From positions 806,001 to 870,000 of the forward strand of contig JAADJZ010000008.1 in assembly GCA_011032825.1 (NCBI GenBank): a stretch of DNA of 64,000 nt, written 5' to 3'. The notes beneath the pieces are model-generated. The model made no database searches, was not told the origin of the DNA, and worked only from the letters and a program-made list of their open reading frames with translations. Position numbers and translations under genes: made by a program. Each line of letters begins with the position of its first letter. The stretch's first letter is position 1. The DNA is from Massariosphaeria phaeospora. Taxonomy: Eukaryota > Ascomycota > Dothideomycetes > Pleosporales. This document shows, piece after piece, positions 1-8,843 of the stretch.

Positions 1-2
1 CG

Positions 3-2234
3 ACTAAGGAAGCTGAAGAGATCCTGCGAAGAGGTGAGCGGGAAGCTGCTGCAGCGGCCAAGGGCGCATATAGCGAGAGGCCGGCTGCCGATATCACCGA
101 CGATATCGAGCTATACCGTGCACAAAGCCGAGACAGTGTGCGCTCGACAGACTCCCGAGGACACCTAGGGCCCCGAAAAGCATCCTATACACCGTCTGAG
201 AGTTCGATCAAGGACGAGGAGAACATCACGCCTATAAAGAGAAGGGCAACCTGGAACCAGCCAGCGGATATGAGCCCGTCGGAACTAGCAGAAGCAAATA
301 CGCGTTTAATGACTCGACTTCGACATTTTCTAGCCATTCCGATGGCCAACACGCCAATCAGTATATTCTTCTATAACGATAAGATCTCGAGGCAGAGGAC
401 AGTGAACACCAACCCTTCGGGGCATTTTAGCATCACTGCGGCCTTGGACTTTGTGCCTACTCACATTCGTGTCCTTGCTTCGGACAAACTTTCTGCAACC
501 GAGGAGATCATCATAACTGAATCTCGTGGCGTCAGCGTCATCAGTGACATTGACGATACTATCAAACATTCTGCCATCAGCAGTGGTGCTAGAGAGATCT
601 TCCGCAATGCGTTCATTCGGGAGCTTGGGGATCTCACTATTGAAGGAGTCAAGGAATGGTATAATGAGATGGCACAGATGGGAGTGAAATTCCACTACGT
701 CTCAAATTCTCCTTGGCAGCTCTATCCCGTCATCTCAGCATACTTTTCTTTAGCTGGACTTCCGCCAGGGTCGTTCCATCTGAAGCAGTACAGTGGCATG
801 CTCCAAGGAATTTTCGAACCTGTCGCCGAAAGGAAGAAGGCCACTTTGGATAAGATTGCTCGTGACTTCCCCGAAAGGCGATTTATTTTAATCGGAGACA
901 GCGGTGAGGCAGATCTCGAAGTGTATACCGATTTCGTATTGGAGAACCCTACTCGGGTAGTTGCGGTCTTTATAAGGGATGTCACCACCACAGACAGTGG
1001 AGGTTTCTTCGATTCATCGATGGGCCCGATGTCAGGAGACACATCTTCTTCTCCGTCACATCGAGGGACCAGACCATCCACAGGCAGTGTGGCGAAAACT
1101 TCAAGCGGCGGTGAGGAAGATGATCCTGAGTTGAGGGCCGCCATTGAGGCTTCCCTTCGCCACGCAGACGAACAAGGACTACGCCGGTCAAAATCTATCT
1201 TCCCACAAATCGAAGATGATCATCCGGGAACACGACCTGGGTTGCCATTACGCAAAGCTAGTGAACCAGCGCCTTCACAACCAGTCCAAAACCTTATAGA
1301 TCTATCCTCGGACGACGAACCAGATGAGCTGCCCGTGCTCCGGCATGTGACTACCGACACCCAGGCACAACGAGAACAGCATCGTGCCTCTGTCGCTTCA
1401 ACTATCAGCACTAAGAGTGCACCCCCGCCTCCTAGAAAACCTATGGCACTGCGTAGCTCGTCCGGCGATTCGCTTTCATCGTCCGCAAAAGGTCCCGCAC
1501 CGCCACCACCAAAACCGCGCAATCCATCGTCCGCCCTGCGCCAACCAAGCGCACAATCCCAGCCCACATCCTCTCCTTCCAACACAAAGGCGTCCGTAAG
1601 GCCTCCAGTAGCTCCTAAGCCCAATCTCCAATCTCAACAAAGCTACGCCGGTATAGCCCGCGAAAAGCTCTCTTCCGTATACAACAACCTTCCCTCCGCG
1701 TCTTCCTATGTTCACACAAATCAACCCTCTCATTCGGATAACGAACCTTCGCAAACTTCCAGCGGAGGTTCCGCCGCCAGAAAACCCGCTCCGCCTCCAC
1801 CGCCACCACCCCGCCGAGCCATAGCAGCCTACCCCGTAGCCGCCGCCTCGTACGTCGGCACAAAAGCCAACGCCGCATGGCAACACGCACCTGCCATTCC
1901 GCACCCATCGACCCGGCCCGGCGCCAACGCTAGTCCCACCGGGAACGCTCAACCCTTCTCGACCAACCCTCAGAGGCAACATCCACAACGAACAAACACG
2001 TCTTCGACTTTGGGTCTCAACGGCGGAGCGGGCGCAAATGGTTATGGCGATGGGAATGGGTATCCGCAGGGTACCAAGCGGGAGATAATGTGGCGGCAGC
2101 GGTGGGCGCGCGCGGAGCACATCCTTGGAGAAAGGGGTGTGGTACTGAGAAGTTGGCGTGAAGGGAGGGATGTGAGTGCTGAGGCAGAGCGGGTCATTCG
2201 CGAGGTAGAAAAAAACGACAAGGACAGGTCGTAA
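3..2234 (+). CDS. app1: APP1-type phosphatidate phosphatase (5' partial)
   Basis: The frame is open to the left edge, so the N-terminus lies outside the window; about 743 codons are visible, ending at TAA 2232-2234. The core is a DUF2183/App1 domain: the HAD-like motif SDIDDTIKHSA (about 540-572) gives the DxDxT catalytic signature, followed by YVSNSPWQLYP and LIGDSGEADLEVY (about 890-930). Yeast App1 is a Mg2+-dependent phosphatidate phosphatase that makes diacylglycerol at cortical actin patches. The C-terminal half (from about 1020) is low complexity, with many PPPPPKPR-type proline runs expected to bind SH3 domains and a UIM-like acidic stretch (DPELRAAIEASLRHAD). No intron is needed in the visible part. 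Family assignment is firm; the exact role is inferred from yeast. Confidence 0.92.
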   Translation, partial: TKEAEEILRRGEREAAAAAKGAYSERPAADITDDIELYRAQSRDSVRSTDSRGHLGPRKASYTPSESSIKDEENITPIKRRATWNQPADMSPSELAEANTRLMTRLRHFLAIPMANTPISIFFYNDKISRQRTVNTNPSGHFSITAALDFVPTHIRVLASDKLSATEEIIITESRGVSVISDIDDTIKHSAISSGAREIFRNAFIRELGDLTIEGVKEWYNEMAQMGVKFHYVSNSPWQLYPVISAYFSLAGLPPGSFHLKQYSGMLQGIFEPVAERKKATLDKIARDFPERRFILIGDSGEADLEVYTDFVLENPTRVVAVFIRDVTTTDSGGFFDSSMGPMSGDTSSSPSHRGTRPSTGSVAKTSSGGEEDDPELRAAIEASLRHADEQGLRRSKSIFPQIEDDHPGTRPGLPLRKASEPAPSQPVQNLIDLSSDDEPDELPVLRHVTTDTQAQREQHRASVASTISTKSAPPPPRKPMALRSSSGDSLSSSAKGPAPPPPKPRNPSSALRQPSAQSQPTSSPSNTKASVRPPVAPKPNLQSQQSYAGIAREKLSSVYNNLPSASSYVHTNQPSHSDNEPSQTSSGGSAARKPAPPPPPPPRRAIAAYPVAAASYVGTKANAAWQHAPAIPHPSTRPGANASPTGNAQPFSTNPQRQHPQRTNTSSTLGLNGGAGANGYGDGNGYPQGTKREIMWRQRWARAEHILGERGVVLRSWREGRDVSAEAERVIREVEKNDKDRS

Positions 2235-3256
2235 CAACAAATGAGGGTTGGAGAGGGAGGTGTCTTGGTTAGGGCCAAAGGGACAGAATGAAGAAGTATT
2301 GGAGCATTCCCGTTGAGAGGTCACAACGTGGGGCGTAGTCGGGCATAGAAACATGGTAAAAAATTGACTATCCTTACCGGCTATTCTCCGAAACTTTCGG
2401 TCTAAACCTCCGCGACGGTGATGAGAGGCCTGGTTTCCATTAGCAGTCCGACACCCTCGAACATACGATGGCACTCCTAAAACCTTTCGTTGTCCTTCTG
2501 TGGTCTGTGTGCAAGACTCCAGCATCCGGCCACGCTCATGCGTACGACAGAATGGGCTCGGGAAACACCTCTTTCCAAGAAACCTTGGCATATGATAAAG
2601 CATGTCTCTCCCATGCCGTGGTTCGACTTGTACCTCGCATCGCAGTACCCAATGTGGAACGGCTAGGAATCGGTGATGCCGACTCGGAAATGAGATTTTG
2701 CAGTAAGGACGTTTCGTCGTTCATTATTAGTACGGATTTTTGACTTTTATCGTGATACTAACACGTAATCAATCGCGAAAGGGGCGTCAACTAAGGAGGC
2801 GGACTAATTTTTGACCGCATGTGATTTACAGATTCAACGATGGATTTCCTATTTAGGTAATTTTTGCACGAACTTGGCTCGTCACCGCTGGTTTTGAGGC
2901 TGAGGCTTCTCTACCCTACATGTGTTTAAGCTTTTCTCGGACGATTCGTTCATCGGTAGGATTTCGCGTACATTGTAAGTTACTTCGCCAACTGCTCACG
3001 CGTCACTATCGGCCCCTATGCTCTAAATCTTCATATTTTTAGGCCTTCCTACTCTTGACTACCTCCAGAGCCACGCGGAACTAACGAGAGGCCTTGACTA
3101 GTAATGCATGGAAAAAGATATATAAGTCAAAACACTTCTTCCGTTTCATTGACTGAAGAGCAACATTAACATCACACCTCCACTCGAGCATCCTGTCCAA
3201 CAAAACTTCAAAAATCCACCCATCTTTGCCCTCCCACTGGCCGCTCTTGAAAGAAA
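2235..3256. other. intergenic, promoter of secreted hydrolase
   Basis: About 1 kb without a convincing gene. The only sizeable frame (2468-2743, 91 codons) has no recognisable domain. The right end is the promoter of the hydrolase at 3257. Confidence 0.6.
3115..3126 (+). promoter_or_regulatory. TATA-like box
   Basis: AAGATATATAAG lies about 135 bp upstream of the ATG at 3257 and is followed by a C/A-rich, ATG-free leader, as in strongly expressed fungal secreted-protein genes. Position and sequence are seen; function is inferred. Confidence 0.45.
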
Positions 3257-4369
3257 ATGATACGTAACACCTTCTTGCTGCTTACCCTGGGCGCCATGTC
3301 TACAATGGCCCAAGACCCTGAGGACGAACCGCAAACCTGGCCAACCCCTGACCGCGGCAGCTTTGTCATCTCAAACTTTACCTTCGACGCTGGCGAGACA
3401 CTTGACAGGCTCGACATCCACTACCGAACCCTAGGAGAGCCGAAATTCAATGCAGACGGATCTAACAACGTCGTCCTCATCGGGCACGGCAGCACTGCCT
3501 CTAGTGAGCAGTTTCTCAACGACGGCTTCGCCGGCGCGCTATTCAACCCGGGCCAAGTCCTCGACGCCCAAAAATACTTCATCATCATGCCCGATGGCAT
3601 CGGCCACGGCAACTCGAGCAAGCCCAGCAACACGGGGCTGCGTGCCCGTTTCCCCAGCTACCAATACTCCGACATGGTCCGCGTAAACCACCGCCTCGTG
3701 ACCGAGCATCTCAAGCTCAACCACACGCGCCTGGTCATGGGCGTCTCCATGGGCGCCATGCACACCTGGGTGATGGGCTCCGAGTACCCCGACTTCACCG
3801 ACGCCCTATTCCCCATCGCCTGCCAGCCCGCACAGATCGCCGGCCACAACCGCCTCTGGCGCAAACTCGCCATCGAACTGCTACGTACGGACCCCGCCTG
3901 GCACGGCGGCAACTACACAAAACAACCGCTGGCCAGCCTCTCCGGCGTGCTATCCCTTCTACAAACCATGTTCTCCTCGGCCGTCGACCTCCAAGCGCGG
4001 TACCCCACGCGCGACGCCATGGACGCCTTCGTCGACGCGCTGCTGCCCCACGTCCCCGAATACGATGCCAACGACCAGCTATATGCGTGGAACGCATCCC
4101 ACACGTACGATCCCGAGCCGCAGCTCGGCGCTATCCGCGTCCCGCTCACGGCGGTCAATACGGCGGATGACTTGATGAACCCGCCGCAGCTCGGCCTCCT
4201 TGAACGCGCGGTTGGGCAGCTCATGCGTCCGGGGTTGGGCAAAGCGGTCGTGATACCGGAGTCGGAGCATACGGTGGGGCATGGGTCGTATATTATGGCT
4301 AAGCTGTGGGTGCAAGAGCTCGAGTTGTTGCTAGCTAGGACGGAGGCTCGGAATGGTACCTCTTATTAA
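3257..4369 (+). CDS. secreted alpha/beta hydrolase, homoserine O-acetyltransferase-like
   Basis: Intronless, 370 aa. Residues 1-19 form a signal peptide (hydrophobic core FLLLTLGAMSTMA, then Q). The fold resembles the MetX/homoserine acetyltransferase branch of alpha/beta hydrolases: oxyanion region VVLIGHGSTASSEQF, MPDGIGHGNSSKPS, nucleophile elbow GVSMGAMHTW with Ser about 164, a candidate acid in NTADDLMNPPQ (about 296-306), and a candidate catalytic His in SEHTVGHGSYI near 340. Several N-x-S/T sequons (NHT, NYT, NAS, NGT) fit a secreted glycoprotein. Because it carries a signal peptide it is probably not the methionine-pathway enzyme; an esterase or acyltransferase acting outside the cell is more likely. 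The ATG follows a C/A-rich leader. Substrate unknown. Confidence 0.85.
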   Translation: MIRNTFLLLTLGAMSTMAQDPEDEPQTWPTPDRGSFVISNFTFDAGETLDRLDIHYRTLGEPKFNADGSNNVVLIGHGSTASSEQFLNDGFAGALFNPGQVLDAQKYFIIMPDGIGHGNSSKPSNTGLRARFPSYQYSDMVRVNHRLVTEHLKLNHTRLVMGVSMGAMHTWVMGSEYPDFTDALFPIACQPAQIAGHNRLWRKLAIELLRTDPAWHGGNYTKQPLASLSGVLSLLQTMFSSAVDLQARYPTRDAMDAFVDALLPHVPEYDANDQLYAWNASHTYDPEPQLGAIRVPLTAVNTADDLMNPPQLGLLERAVGQLMRPGLGKAVVIPESEHTVGHGSYIMAKLWVQELELLLARTEARNGTSY

Positions 4370-4699
4370 GCTTCAATGGTGGTGTGGATTCAGATGTTGA
4401 TGTTGTAGTGCGGTTCTCGGGCATCCTACCTAGCAAAGAAGGTGTGTTTTGCTAGTGAGCCGAACTTTGGAGCGATGTAATAGTGTTCCAATAATAGTAC
4501 TCTTCTCTATTTGATCTTAGTTCAGTTCAGTGTTCTTGACTCCACTCTCTGTTACTCCAACGGGCATCCCAGTCCCGCATTGCCGACAAGACCAACCCAC
4601 ACACAAAATCCATACACACAACACGACACCCCTCCCCTAAATCTGCAATTCTCCAACTGACCAAACCTTAATCCATCCTTCTCAAGGTCGATATATCTA
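4370..4699. other. tail-to-tail intergenic region
   Basis: 330 bp between the 3' ends of the hydrolase (+) and the kinase-like pseudogene (-). It should contain both transcription ends; no other structure was seen. Confidence 0.6.
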
Positions 4700-5870
4700 T
4701 CATGCAACGGATTGCAAGTAGGGGTGCAGCAATGCATCCGAAGCCGTAGGTCGGTTGTTAGGGTCAATGACGAGTAAAGTTTCGATAAAGTCAAGTAAGT
4801 CTTAAGGGACCGGAGGATCTGGGATGTCCTGCAGCTCCACACGCCAGTGGCGTCTGCTAATGAGTTTCATGAGACCAAGCGGGTGATCCATAACCTCTAA
4901 TTGCTCTGCAAGCTCAAACTCGTCCTTGTAAGTCTGGTTATTAATAGGCTGACCTAGAGGGCCAACAAGACGAATAATTTTCGCAATGCACCATGCTTCA
5001 GTTTGCCCTTCAATAATCTTGTCCGCAGGGCCAAAGAGCATTAGCGGTGATAATGCAGTTGTCAACTTCTAAATTAGCTTTTTCTAGAACACAAGGTTGT
5101 AGGTACTTACAGTAGCACCTAAGGACCATATATCTGAGGAGTGTTGACATGCTAAGCCTCGCCAGACCTCAGGCGCTCTACACGGTAGGCTTTGAGCACG
5201 TTGTGTTGCAGAACCATCCCTAATCACTGCAAAGATAAGTGCTCGCTACAGGTACGGGGCTTAGAGAAATGCTTACTATTGCCTAAATCTCCTAGCTTAG
5301 CGACTGGAGCATTTCCATCAATATGAGCGACATAAATGTTGTTCGGATTGACATCTAACCATTTAAGTATTGGAGATGTGTACAGAGTAGAGACTGCTAC
5401 CTGTATGGACAGCATTGAGTGTTTTCAACACCCTGAGCACTGAAAGGACCGCTGTGGACACGGCTCTGGGTAACCTTGGATTGCTTCGAAACTCAGGGGC
5501 GGTTACTGATCGCAAATCGTAATCCATCCATTCAAACACAAGACATGATGGACTGTCTTGATCTTCATCTGACACGGTATCGCACAGAGCTCGGATGTAT
5601 GGGCTTGACGCAATGTCCTCAATTCTGTAATTGCGGTATTCGCGCCTTAAGCACATCTTCTCATCAGCGGTAGCTGCAGTTTTGACCATAGCCCTGCAAC
5701 CACAGTAAGTGATTTCCTCCTAGTAAAGTTGTAATAAGGCCTCACCATTCTGCTTGGGTAGAAGGGCTAGATAACACCTTAGCTTTAAAGACGGTCGAAC
5801 CTTTCAGCGAACTTAGCAGCTCGTAATTTCCTTTCGCCCCGCGAAGGATCTGTCCAATGCGTAGCGCCAT
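4700..5870 (-). pseudogene. protein kinase-like gene with in-frame nonsense codon near the C-terminus
   Basis: Five exons on the minus strand: 5870-5746, 5693-5401, 5354-5277, 5226-5111, 5068-4802, with introns of 42-52 bp that all keep frame. The product reads as a degenerate protein kinase: MALRIGQILRG start, probable subdomain II lysine in AMVKTAA, hinge FEWMDYDL, catalytic loop HTDVNPNN (usual Lys replaced by Asn), LGDLGN in place of DFG, CRAPEVW (APE) and SDIWSLGAT. Translation stops at TAA 4802-4804 after 292 aa, but the same frame continues for 33 codons with a typical kinase end (LVIDPNNRPTASDALLHPYL) to TGA 4702-4700. The stop is therefore a single nonsense mutation inside the domain, or a readthrough site. 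Loss of the catalytic Lys suggests the protein was already divergent or a pseudokinase. An in-frame ATG at 5924 is an alternative start. Confidence 0.75.
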
Positions 5871-6440
5871 GACAGTAAAAAGGGAGAAGAAGTGAATAAA
5901 TGTTTGGTTGCGTAGCAAAGCCAAGGTGCAAGAGGGAGAGATAAAACCTGCACGCTTGCAAACTGCAGTATTGCGGCGAGGTCCTTAGCGTGTTTTTGGT
6001 GCTCCACAGAGGCGGACGATGACGATGACGACGGCGGCAGCAGTCACGTAACAACTCCCGGATAACGATTGCTCCACTATCCACCTGATGCAGACATATC
6101 GCCTCCACGGAATTTACCTCCAATGCCATCCTGGCGATCTATAGTGTGAAAGTTTGTGTATCCTAGTTTATGCTTCAGCTAGTATTCCATGCAGATACCA
6201 GATGCCCCCGCGCTAATGATAAGTGCCGTCATATTAGCAGGTTCTGTGTTGTGTCGCGAATGATTGCATGGCTAGCAACAAAAGGCTAGTATTAAATAAA
6301 GCGGAGTAAATGCAGTTTCTTCTAGTGATTGTTATTTACGAATTTAGAAAGTGGGTGAGCTACGACGTTGCGAAATAGATACAGGTGTGCTACGCCGCAA
6401 CTGAGTGTGTAATTTAGTACCTAACACGTTGTGTGCTGTT
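5871..6440. other. AT-rich intergenic region left of the Tc1 element
   Basis: Upstream region of the minus-strand kinase-like gene. A 115-codon frame (5785-6129, minus) overlaps the kinase exon in another frame and has no domain. No structure seen up to the transposon TIR. Confidence 0.5.
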
Positions 6441-6474
6441 TACGAGGAGCTCGTATTTAGTGTGTCATAAGCGA
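6441..6474 (+). repeat. left terminal inverted repeat of Tc1 element
   Basis: Begins TACGAGGAGCTCGTATTTAG and runs 34 bp, exactly matching the reverse complement of 8128-8161. The outermost TA is the target-site dinucleotide. Confidence 0.9.
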
Positions 6475-6676
6475 GATCTTAGTCATGCTCCCAAGACCCC
6501 CCCATTATACAAAATCACATACAAAATCGGCTAAATACGCATTTATTCGTGATATTTATGTGTAACCTCGATGTTCTGAATAATATAGTCTAAATAGGAA
6601 AAGATAAGGCCAAGATTTGGTGTTTTGGAAGGTCCTTCGACCCAATGCTACTTACTAATGACTATCCCTCCTATCT

Positions 6677-8035
6677 TCACCCATGGAAGTCATTATCGCC
6701 TCCATGATCGATGATCCTGCGTACAATCTCAGGAACGTGATCAATCCACCTGTTGATTGCCTCTATAGGCAGGTTTTGCCACTCCTCCTCCCAGTGTTTG
6801 CGGCACTCGCTTTCGCAGGTTGACGGCGAGTAATCTTTTGTAATGTGACACCTAATCCATGGCCAAGCATGCTCCTCCGCGTTGACTTCGGGTGAGTAGC
6901 CGGGCCAAGGCAACTTAGAGACGTGTGAGACCTCTAGAAACTCTGTAGCAATCTTTGAGGCGTGTGCTGGGGCACCGTCCTCTAACAGTACGACGTCAGT
7001 TTTGCCTTTCTGTTGAAGCTGCTTGATCCAAGGCACAAGTAGAAGCTTGAGCACCTTCTCACGATGCCTGTAACCGTCAATCCTTCCCCGTGTACAGTCC
7101 CCACGCGTGTGCTCCAAATCCTTGCGCCAGGCCTGTTTGCGGGAGTTGATTTCAGAGTCTCCCATAGAGCGTAAAACACGCCGGGCAAGCGGAACAAGGT
7201 TCTGCCGTTGAGTCTTGTTCTCCTTATTCTCTTTCTGTAGAGCTTTGGCGGCCACAGCTTTTTCCTCTTTGGTTTCCTTAGTGTATATGTGGCAAGGTCC
7301 CTTCTCTCCGTATGTAAAAGCGCTGTAAAACTGCAAGGTGCAGGTATTACGAAGCTTCGGCTTCTTGACATCTTTATAATACTCTTCTCCGGGTTTACAC
7401 CAAGCTCTTTTCATGCCTCTCTGCTCTCCAACGCGAGCAGGCGTTTCGTCAGTGTATACAACTCGCCGGAAGTTGAACCCCTTGCCATCTCCTCTCTCGT
7501 ATTTATCAGGATTGTGAGCAAGGGCCCACTTATAGCGAGTAGTACATTGATCGTCAGTTAAAGTAGGCCTAAAACCTAGTGCCCTACGTGCGTAGCCAGC
7601 TTCGTACATGACGTTTTCGAACGTAGATTTCGAAATATGAGGTATATAGGCGAAATCTCTATGCGCTATTGCCTGCCATGACTCCTTCTCGCGGTGCTCA
7701 CGATCTTGGGTGGCTATATGGATGATCTCTTCCTTTTGTTGTTGTGTAAGGAGGTGAGGTCTCCCACGCCCTATATCGTTCTCATAGTGAATTGGATCTG
7801 TAATAGGGAGGCCTGACTCTTCTGCCCTGCTCTTCACCTTCTGCAGCATCTTGGATAGCCCCCCTTGATCAACACCTAGCAGTTTGGCGCATGAATTGAC
7901 TGATGCATTGCCGTGGAGAACTGCCCCCGCGACGAAGGCTCTCTGCACTGGATTAAGCTCCCTCCGGCGGGTCTTATTGCATCGTTCTTTTGGCGTAGAA
8001 TAATCGAACTGCGTTCTGCGATTAATTCGAGCCAT
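6677..8035 (-). CDS. Tc1/mariner transposase, DD34E
   Basis: 452 aa without stops. The N-terminal helix-turn-helix DNA-binding region spans about residues 25-70 (VQRAFVAGAVLHGNASVNSC...). The catalytic triad is D196 in VVYTDETPA, D353 in VVLLEDGAPAH and E388 in VNAEEHAW, with 34 residues between the second Asp and the Glu, the Tc1-type spacing. The D-to-D interval is long (about 156 residues) and contains a Lys/Glu-rich helical insert (about 255-280). It cuts and pastes the surrounding element by binding the TIRs. All three acidic residues are present, so it could be active. The start (ATG 8035) is the first Met after the right TIR. Confidence 0.92.
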   Translation of the reverse strand: MARINRRTQFDYSTPKERCNKTRRRELNPVQRAFVAGAVLHGNASVNSCAKLLGVDQGGLSKMLQKVKSRAEESGLPITDPIHYENDIGRGRPHLLTQQQKEEIIHIATQDREHREKESWQAIAHRDFAYIPHISKSTFENVMYEAGYARRALGFRPTLTDDQCTTRYKWALAHNPDKYERGDGKGFNFRRVVYTDETPARVGEQRGMKRAWCKPGEEYYKDVKKPKLRNTCTLQFYSAFTYGEKGPCHIYTKETKEEKAVAAKALQKENKENKTQRQNLVPLARRVLRSMGDSEINSRKQAWRKDLEHTRGDCTRGRIDGYRHREKVLKLLLVPWIKQLQQKGKTDVVLLEDGAPAHASKIATEFLEVSHVSKLPWPGYSPEVNAEEHAWPWIRCHITKDYSPSTCESECRKHWEEEWQNLPIEAINRWIDHVPEIVRRIIDHGGDNDFHG

Positions 8036-8127
8036 TATTTGTAAGTTTTGGGTGTAAATTGATAAAGTTAAGTCGCTTTTAATGTGGTGGGCTGTTCGGA
8101 ACGGAGATGGGATGGGAGGCCAAGATT

Positions 8128-8161
8128 TCGCTTATGACACACTAAATACGAGCTCCTCGTA
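8128..8161 (-). repeat. right terminal inverted repeat of Tc1 element
   Basis: Inverted copy of 6441-6474, identical over 34 bp and ending in the flanking TA. Confidence 0.9.
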
Positions 8162-8843
8162 TAGCCGTTTGATAGCTCCTTGCTTCCTAGCCGCTACGTG
8201 TTGATGAACATTAGTATCGTCCCGCACCTGTAAGATAAACAGAACGGCTTGCAACGCGCCTACGTCTAACAGTGCATTGCATCTAGTAATATCGCCCTGG
8301 TGGCTTTAATATTTGTTTAACATAAAGCACTACGCATACAAGCTAGGCGAGAAGAGTTTTGCATCGTTAGTGCGACTGTGAAGCTAAGAAAAAAGCACAA
8401 TACTAAGCTTCTAGGCATTACTAGGACGGTAGATCTGCTGAAACCGGTCGTTTTTTCTATTCAATAACAATAGCTACTGGTATTGTGGCGTGGGGTTTCA
8501 AACGATCTGGCGGGTCCTAAGGTGGATAATTAAGGGAGCTACATTCCATAGCTAAGTCCGGCTAACACAGTCTTTGTATTACGTATTCGAGTACGTACAT
8601 CTAGCACGCATATAACAAAGCCTTCTTTCAAGCTTATAGGCGGGGTAAATTGGAGATGCTACGCTTGCAATTGCGCTAATAGCTATCTAGCGTCTAAGAC
8701 GCTCCTTTAGCAGAAGTGTTGAAAGAAACTAGTTAAGTAAGAGAATTACGACGCCTTTCGGCGGACACATGTATAAAGCTGTCACCCGTGCTGTTAACAA
8801 TTGTCAAAACTTCTCTTGATCTTTATAATTTCACACTTACGCT
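8162..8843. other. AT-rich upstream region of the SRPK-like gene
   Basis: No open frame of note. The last 100 bp before ATG 8844 are the likely promoter and leader; no clear TATA was assigned. Confidence 0.5.

Larger units (their letters stand above)
6441..8161 (-). mobile_element. Tc1/mariner-type DNA transposon, apparently complete
   Basis: The element of 1717 bp (6443-8159) is bounded by TA on both sides (6441-6442 and 8160-8161), the expected Tc1/mariner target duplication. Terminal inverted repeats are identical over at least 34 bp counting the TA and stay similar for several more bases. One uninterrupted transposase frame (6677-8035, minus) fills most of it. The absence of stops and the perfect TIRs point to a recent insertion. 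It sits between two kinase-like genes and does not disrupt a visible frame. Confidence 0.9.

Noticed and set aside
1476..2603. 375-codon minus-strand frame opposite the APP1 C-terminus
   Set aside because: It lies over low-complexity proline codons whose complement is open by composition; no domain, and the plus strand is clearly coding.
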